Source of the DNA: Lachnoclostridium edouardi
Lineage (GTDB): Bacteria > Bacillota > Clostridia > Lachnospirales > Lachnospiraceae
DNA: 10,683 nucleotides
Reading direction: 5' to 3'
Assembly (NCBI RefSeq): GCF_900240245.1
Contig: NZ_OESQ01000001.1
Coordinates: 2,355,001 to 2,365,683, forward strand
In this document: piece after piece, positions 6,576 to 10,683 of the stretch
How the letters are laid out: every line of letters starts with the position of its first letter
Numbering within the stretch: position 1 is the first letter of the stretch
Translations under genes and position numbers: made by a program
Notes under the pieces: model-generated
The model's input: only the letters and a program-made list of their open reading frames with translations
The model's database searches: none
What the model was told of the DNA's origin: nothing

Positions 6576-8436
6576 CGATCCTACTGTAATGCTGGCTACT
6601 TTGGCTGCCCCGTGGCTGGCTCTTTCTTCTCTGATGTTAGTAGCTTTTGCCAATATAGGGACCCAGGCTGTAGGGACTTATATTTATGGGGTGATGCTGA
6701 AATCAGTTTTTGAGAAGGCCAGGTACAGAAAAATTATTTTGGGGCTTGCAGCATATGGAGCCGTATTTTGTATATGGGGGAAAATTATAGAGTATTTTGG
6801 GGCGTTTCTCACTATCAGCGCATGTATTTACGCTCCATTGGCAGCTCTGCTGTTTGTAGATTTTTTCTTTGTGAGAAAGCAGCGTTTATCTTTGCGGTCA
6901 GCCTATGGTCTAAAAGGATATCATGGGTATAATTATACAAAGGGCGTTAATATTGTGGGGATCCGTTGTCTTTTTATGGGAGCTGCTTTATCTTTAGCTA
7001 TATATAATCCTATTTCAGGGAAGATTCACATACAAACGTTTTTTTATTTGACGCCGACAGGCTGCTCCTTTCTGGCTACAGGCTTGACCTACCTTTTCCT
7101 CAGCAAAATACCGGCAGTCAGAAAATATCTTTTACAGGACAGGAAGGAAATTAAGGAACTTTATAGAAAGCCCTTTGACACAGAAAAAGTGCCTCCAAAG
7201 CAAAATTTGCTGTTTCTTCCATTTATATGGGCCGCCTGTTTTGCGGCTACCAGAAAAGGCAGATTAAGGATTCATAAAGTTAATATGAAAGGGCTAAAGC
7301 CTCCTTATTTAGTTCTGGCCACACATCACGCATTTATAGATTTTGAAATTACTCAGCTGGCGCTGTTTCCCCACAGAGTAAATTATGTTTCAGAGCTGGA
7401 GGGCTTTGAACTTTATGGGGAATGGCTGTATCGCCAGGCAGGCTGTCTGGGGACCAGGAAATTTATTGCAGATATAAATTTAGTAAAGAATATTAAATTG
7501 GTTATGGATAGAAAAGGGATTTTGGCTATGTATCCTGAAGCCAGATATGCCAATGTGGGAACGGTGTCTCAGCTGCCCTTGTCTGTGGGGAAACTGGTAA
7601 AGCTATTAAAAGTACCTGTAGTTGTGTTAAATATGAAGGGCAATTATCTCCAGTCCCCTATATGGAATTTGAAGAAAAGGGGAGGGGTGAAACTGGACTC
7701 TCAGCTGGCTCAGATTATTACGAAAGAGGAGGCGGACAGGCTTTCTCCAGAAGAAATACAAAAGAAAATTCAGCAGGCGTTTTATTATGACGAATATAAA
7801 TATCAAAAAGAAGCCAATATTAGGATTACATATAAAAACAAGGCTGAGGGACTGGAAAAGCCTTTATATCAATGTCCTTTGTGTAAAGGGCAGTTTCAGA
7901 TGAAAACAAAGGGCAGTTACCTGTTCTGCAGCAAATGTCCAGGCAGATGGGAAATGAATGATCTGGGGGAACTGATCAGGATAGACGGCGGAGAAGAAAA
8001 CGCAGAAAAATTTGGCAGCATCCCCTTTTGGTATGAGTGGGAGAGGGAAAATGTAAAGGAAGAGATTAACCAGGGAAAGTATAATTTAGATATACAGGTA
8101 CAGGTGGACGCGCTTCCCAATGCCCACGGATTTTTTGATCTGGGAACAGGGCGGCTGGTTCAGAACGCTTCCGGCTTTTTTCTTACGTTCAAGGAGTATG
8201 GAGAAGAGACGGAAAGGACCTTATTCTTTTCTTCCAGAACAATGATTTCTGTTCATACTGAGTATGATTACAGAGGAAAGGGACAGTGTATCACCTTATC
8301 TACTTTTAAAAATACATATTTTCTTTTCCCTGTGGAGGAAGGATTTAACGCCACCAAAATCCAGTTTGCAGTAGAATATTTTTTTCAGAAGGGGAAACAG
8401 GCAGAAAAATCAGGCCTGCAGCCGCATGAAATTTAG
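6487..8436 (+). CDS. permease C-terminal part fused to a PlsC-like acyltransferase and zinc ribbon
   Basis: This open frame has its true coding content from V11 (position 6517), where it continues the NCS1 permease. Residues 11 to about 215 supply the remaining spans (about 11-21, 38-56, 84-99, 104-127, 157-173, 184-205). A charged linker (206-240) leads to an acyltransferase domain. Motif I is H280-x4-D285 in ATHHAFID. LGTRKFIAD (321-329) resembles motif II, YPEAR (349-353) is a variant of the PEGTR motif III, and VPVVV (376-380) is motif IV. Such enzymes move acyl chains onto lysophospholipids at the membrane. A zinc ribbon follows (C463, C466, C481, C484), then about 160 residues I do not recognise. 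No stop, and no start with a good RBS, separates permease and acyltransferase. TTG 6487 is only the open-frame limit. Corrected for the frameshift, the whole protein would be 899 residues. Confidence 0.72.
   Translation: MGRGFSGSFFVVIGAVMAIAMKYTCGEMIDDPTVMLATLAAPWLALSSLMLVAFANIGTQAVGTYIYGVMLKSVFEKARYRKIILGLAAYGAVFCIWGKIIEYFGAFLTISACIYAPLAALLFVDFFFVRKQRLSLRSAYGLKGYHGYNYTKGVNIVGIRCLFMGAALSLAIYNPISGKIHIQTFFYLTPTGCSFLATGLTYLFLSKIPAVRKYLLQDRKEIKELYRKPFDTEKVPPKQNLLFLPFIWAACFAATRKGRLRIHKVNMKGLKPPYLVLATHHAFIDFEITQLALFPHRVNYVSELEGFELYGEWLYRQAGCLGTRKFIADINLVKNIKLVMDRKGILAMYPEARYANVGTVSQLPLSVGKLVKLLKVPVVVLNMKGNYLQSPIWNLKKRGGVKLDSQLAQIITKEEADRLSPEEIQKKIQQAFYYDEYKYQKEANIRITYKNKAEGLEKPLYQCPLCKGQFQMKTKGSYLFCSKCPGRWEMNDLGELIRIDGGEENAEKFGSIPFWYEWERENVKEEINQGKYNLDIQVQVDALPNAHGFFDLGTGRLVQNASGFFLTFKEYGEETERTLFFSSRTMISVHTEYDYRGKGQCITLSTFKNTYFLFPVEEGFNATKIQFAVEYFFQKGKQAEKSGLQPHEI
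6511..6516 (+). other. T6 run at the permease frameshift
   Basis: Six T follow CTCA. With six, the permease frame runs into a stop at 6575. With five, CTC ATT TTT GTG GTA gives LIFVV and the frame stays open to 8436. One extra T in a homopolymer is typical of an indel mutation, phase variation or a sequencing error. Programmed or slippage-based frameshifting is less likely on so short a run. Confidence 0.85.
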
Positions 8437-8516
8437 TTAGATGGACACATTAAAACTAAAAAGGAATCCAGGAAATTGGTTAAATCGTGCAAAAATTAAT
8501 ACAAGTGAAAAATTTG

Positions 8517-8545
8517 TTGAAGAATGGAAATGATGCAAGTATAAT
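8517..8545 (+). promoter_or_regulatory. sigma-A type promoter of the aminotransferase gene
   Basis: TTGAAG (8517-8522) and a perfect TATAAT (8540-8545) are separated by the ideal 17 nt. Transcription would start near 8552 and give a leader of about 42 nt. The preceding stretch 8437-8516 holds no terminator I can see, so read-through from the permease gene is also possible. Confidence 0.75.
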
Positions 8546-8593
8546 AGGTAAGAAAATGTAATGAAGAGAGATTGACAGGAAAGGAAGGAAAGC

Positions 8594-9817
8594 ATGAACT
8601 TTAAAGAGATTAACCCATCCCCTCGTACTTTGATGTGTCCAGGTCCAGTGGACGCTGATCCACGTGTACTGCGAGCTATGAGCGCACACATTCTTGGTCA
8701 GTTTGATACAGAATTTTTAGATTTGATGTCAGAAACAATGGAAATGGCCCGTCAGGTATTTCAAACAAAAAATAAACAGACATATACAGTAGACACCACA
8801 TCCAGAGGCGGTTTGGAGACAATTTTAACTGGAGCCATCTGTCCTGGAGATAAGGTACTGATCCCTGCATATGGACGTTTTGGATATTTACTGGCAGAGA
8901 TTTTAGAGCGCTGCGGCGCAGATATTACTTTGCTGGAAAGAGAATGGGGAACTGTTTTCACTCCTGAGGAGATTGAGGAAGCATTAAAAAAACAAAGCTA
9001 TAAAGCCCTTGCCATAATTCACGGAGAAACATCAACCTCTATGATGCAGCCTTTAGATGAAATTGGAAAGCTTTGTAAGAAATATGGCGCTCTTTTAATT
9101 GTAGATGCAGTTGCTACTTTAGGAGGAGCAGAGGTTAAGGTTGATGAGTGGGGAATAGACGCATGTATTTCCGGCACTCAGAAATGTATTTCCGCACCGT
9201 CAGGCTCAGCATTGATCACATATAATGAGGAAATTGAAAAAATCATTTTGGCTAGAAAAAAGGTGGAAAGAGGTATCCGCACCTTAGAGGATGAAGTTAC
9301 AGACATGCCTCACATTCCAAGTAACTATTTGGATTTGGCCCAGCTGCAGGATTACTGGGGTCCCCGCCATTTAAATCATCACACAGAATCCACAAGTATG
9401 CAGTACGCAGTACATGAAGCTTTGCGCTGTATTTTGCTGGAAGGGCTGGAGGCAAGATTTGCCCGTCACAATCTGAATAATAACGCGCTGACTGCCGGAC
9501 TTCAGGCAATGGGCATGAAGATTTTCGGAGATTTAGAGCACAAAATGCCTGTAGTGACAGCCATTGAGATTCCGGAGGGAGTAGACGGAAAGTCAGTGCG
9601 CGCACAGCTGATTGAAGACTTTGGCATTGAGATTGCCACATCCTTTGGCCCTCTGGACGGAAAGATCTGGAGAATCGGCAACATGGGTTATTCCAGCCAA
9701 AAGAGAAACATTTTATTGACATTGGGCGCTTTGGAAGCAGTTCTCATGCAGCATAAGGTAAAAATTCCAGCAGGAGATGCAGTTGCAGCTGCCCTGGAAG
9801 TTTATAAGAATGCATAA
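8594..9817 (+). CDS. pucG: class V aminotransferase, probable (S)-ureidoglycine-glyoxylate aminotransferase
   Basis: A 407-residue PLP enzyme of fold type I. GPVDADPRVLRAM (17-29) is the family's N-terminal signature. The 70-73 SRGG stretch follows TVDTT, and D171 in LIVDAVATLGG should hold the pyridine nitrogen. K197 in SGTQKC is the Schiff-base lysine. Two features favour PucG over alanine-glyoxylate aminotransferase: Gln36 in LGQFDTEF, and Asn261 in LNHHTE followed by EGLEARFARH. As I recall, a Gln and an Asn at these places recognise ureidoglycine. PucG moves the amino group of ureidoglycine, from allantoate breakdown, to glyoxylate and yields glycine. The length fits (B. subtilis PucG is about 416). 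AGGAAGGA (8582-8589) is a strong RBS for ATG 8594. An upstream permease of the nucleobase/allantoin family supports a purine or ureide role. Alanine-glyoxylate or serine-glyoxylate activity is the main alternative. Confidence 0.82.
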   Translation: MNFKEINPSPRTLMCPGPVDADPRVLRAMSAHILGQFDTEFLDLMSETMEMARQVFQTKNKQTYTVDTTSRGGLETILTGAICPGDKVLIPAYGRFGYLLAEILERCGADITLLEREWGTVFTPEEIEEALKKQSYKALAIIHGETSTSMMQPLDEIGKLCKKYGALLIVDAVATLGGAEVKVDEWGIDACISGTQKCISAPSGSALITYNEEIEKIILARKKVERGIRTLEDEVTDMPHIPSNYLDLAQLQDYWGPRHLNHHTESTSMQYAVHEALRCILLEGLEARFARHNLNNNALTAGLQAMGMKIFGDLEHKMPVVTAIEIPEGVDGKSVRAQLIEDFGIEIATSFGPLDGKIWRIGNMGYSSQKRNILLTLGALEAVLMQHKVKIPAGDAVAAALEVYKNA

Positions 9818-9837
9818 GCATAAATAATGAGGAAATG

Positions 9838-9883
9838 CCGGAGAAGGCTGCAGAAATGGGAATTCTGCAGTATTCTCCGGTTT
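9838..9883 (+). terminator. intrinsic terminator after the aminotransferase gene
   Basis: CCGGAGAA (9838-9845) pairs perfectly with TTCTCCGG (9873-9880). Inside it, CTGCAGAA (9848-9855) pairs perfectly with TTCTGCAG (9863-9870) around a 7-nt loop. TTT and a T-rich stretch (TTTCATTGTT) follow. It begins 20 nt after the pucG stop. The second IS copy starts at 9886, so the T tract runs into the element and may have been altered by the insertion. Confidence 0.88.
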
Positions 9884-9997
9884 CATTGTTAGGGCAAAGC
9901 CCTGTTTACCATTGTGGAGTTTTTCGTTGATCCGAAAAACGGAACTTTGGAAAACAAATAAACCACCTGCTATGCAGGTGAGTTAGAATTGCTTCAG

Positions 9998-10068
9998 CTT
10001 ATAGCAAAAAACCTCCAGTGTTATAATTAATGTAAGGTTCGCCAACCGCATTAATAAACAAAGGAGGT
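9998..10068 (+). promoter_or_regulatory. tnpA promoter candidate and RBS-sequestering stem-loop, copy 2
   Basis: The -10 TATAAT (10022-10027) is intact, while the -35 reads CTTATA (9998-10003) because of T10002, one match poorer than copy 1. ACCTCC (10011-10016) can pair with the Shine-Dalgarno GGAGGT (10063-10068), with the same inner helices as in copy 1. Confidence 0.5.
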
Positions 10069-10074
10069 ATCCAT

Positions 10075-10545
10075 ATGGATAGTAACAGTTTATCACATAC
10101 AAAATGGAATTGTAAGTATCATATTGTATTTGCACCAAAATATAGGAGAAAAATAGCATACGGAAAAATAAAACAGGATATAGCAAATATTTTAAGTATG
10201 TTATGCAAAAGAAAAGGTGTAAAAATTGTAGAAGCAGAGATATGTCCAGATCATGTACATATGCTAGTAGAAATTCCGCCAAGCATTAGTGTATCGTATT
10301 TTGTAGGGTATTTGAAAGGAAAAAGTACACTTATGATATTTGAAAGACATACAAATTTGAAATATAAATATGGAAATAGACATTTTTGGTGTCGAGGATA
10401 TTATGTAGATACGGTAGGGAAAAATGCAAAGAAAATACAGGAATATATAGCAAATCAGTTACAAGAAGATTTGGAATATGATCAGATGACACTGAAAGAG
10501 TATATTGACCCGTTTACGGGTGAGCCAGTAAAAGCAAACAAATAA
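10075..10545 (+). CDS. tnpA: IS200/IS605 family transposase TnpA, copy 2
   Basis: A 156-residue Y1 HUH transposase, differing from copy 1 only at residue 63. Here it is Met, giving HVHMLVEIPP, the usual hydrophobic pattern after the HUH motif. H60 and H62 bind the metal, and Y124 is the likely nucleophile in IQEYIANQ. All catalytic features are therefore intact, making this the likelier active copy. GGAGG at 10063-10067 is its RBS, 7 nt before ATG 10075, with the same sequestering fold. No tnpB or accessory gene follows before the window ends. Confidence 0.96.
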   Translation: MDSNSLSHTKWNCKYHIVFAPKYRRKIAYGKIKQDIANILSMLCKRKGVKIVEAEICPDHVHMLVEIPPSISVSYFVGYLKGKSTLMIFERHTNLKYKYGNRHFWCRGYYVDTVGKNAKKIQEYIANQLQEDLEYDQMTLKEYIDPFTGEPVKANK

Positions 10546-10547
10546 AA

Positions 10548-10674
10548 TAAGCCCTTTAGGGCTTAGTAGGTAAATGATGTTGCGCTTGGCGAACCTATTT
10601 CGGAGAGTCTTTAGACTCCAGTGCCGGTAACAGACCCTTATAGGGTCAAAGCAAGCCACCGGCTTAGCCGGTGG
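10548..10674 (+). other. structured 3' tail of IS copy 2, including right-end hairpin
   Basis: The four hairpins of copy 1 recur without change (10548-10565, 10605-10618, 10633-10647, 10656-10674). So does the segment 10586-10596, which is complementary to 10035-10045 in the leader. Full conservation between the copies is uninformative by itself, because the copies are almost identical everywhere. Confidence 0.55.
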
Positions 10675-10683
10675 TCTTGACTT

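Larger units (their letters stand above)
9886..10683 (+). mobile_element. IS200/IS605-type insertion sequence, tnpA only, copy 2 (right limit not resolved)
   Basis: A second copy of the element at 4703-5500, in the same orientation and identical except for two substitutions. Left-end hairpin is at 9964-9980, right-end hairpin at 10656-10674, and the leader stem-loop at 10011-10068. It starts 5 nt after a terminator stem. The window ends while still inside identical sequence, so the real right end is at or beyond 10683. The two copies lie as direct repeats around the permease and pucG genes. Confidence 0.85.

Noticed and set aside
7189..7191. GTG as a separate start for the acyltransferase
   Set aside because: There is no RBS at a proper distance. 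The AGGAAGGA-like stretch near 7139-7147 has no start codon 5-10 nt after it.
8441..8533. 30-codon frame between the acyltransferase and pucG
   Set aside because: No Shine-Dalgarno. It overlaps the pucG -35 region and has a composition no different from spacer.

Overview
The window looks like a fragment of a Lachnospiraceae-type (Clostridia, Firmicutes) chromosome. The 3' third of the 16S gene, the tRNA genes lacking an encoded CCA, the purine-rich Shine-Dalgarno sequences and the moderate to low GC all fit. This placement comes from reading, not from a database search.

Layout. Positions 1-485 hold the 3' end of a 16S rRNA gene. It is followed, unusually, by a 5S rRNA gene (552-670) and tRNA-Ala(TGC) inside the 16S-23S spacer, then a complete 23S gene (1006-3890). 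No 5S follows the 23S. A 26-bp inverted repeat (808-833 with 3921-3946) brackets the 23S as a processing stem. Next comes a tRNA cluster: Asn, Glu, Thr, a CAT-anticodon tRNA (Met or Ile2), Asp, Val and Leu. It is closed by a strong intrinsic terminator at 4669-4704.

Two nearly identical direct copies of a tnpA-only IS200/IS605-type insertion sequence (4703-5500 and 9886-10683) flank a 4.4-kb metabolic segment. Each copy has a Y1 HUH transposase, matching end hairpins, an RBS-sequestering stem-loop and a highly structured 3' tail. Each begins 5-6 nt after the stem of an intrinsic terminator.

The segment between them holds a 50-residue single-span membrane protein and an NCS1-type (cytosine/purine/allantoin) permease. 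The permease reading frame is broken by one extra T in a T6 run. Past the break it continues in one frame into a PlsC-like acyltransferase, a four-cysteine zinc ribbon and an unrecognised C-terminal region. Restoring the frame gives an 899-residue transporter-acyltransferase fusion. The last gene, with its own promoter, is a class V aminotransferase whose residues fit PucG (ureidoglycine-glyoxylate aminotransferase).

How they may work together: the permease and PucG suggest uptake and nitrogen salvage of a purine or ureide compound. The fused acyltransferase is unexplained. The window starts inside one repeat (16S) and stops inside another (the IS), as contigs often do.
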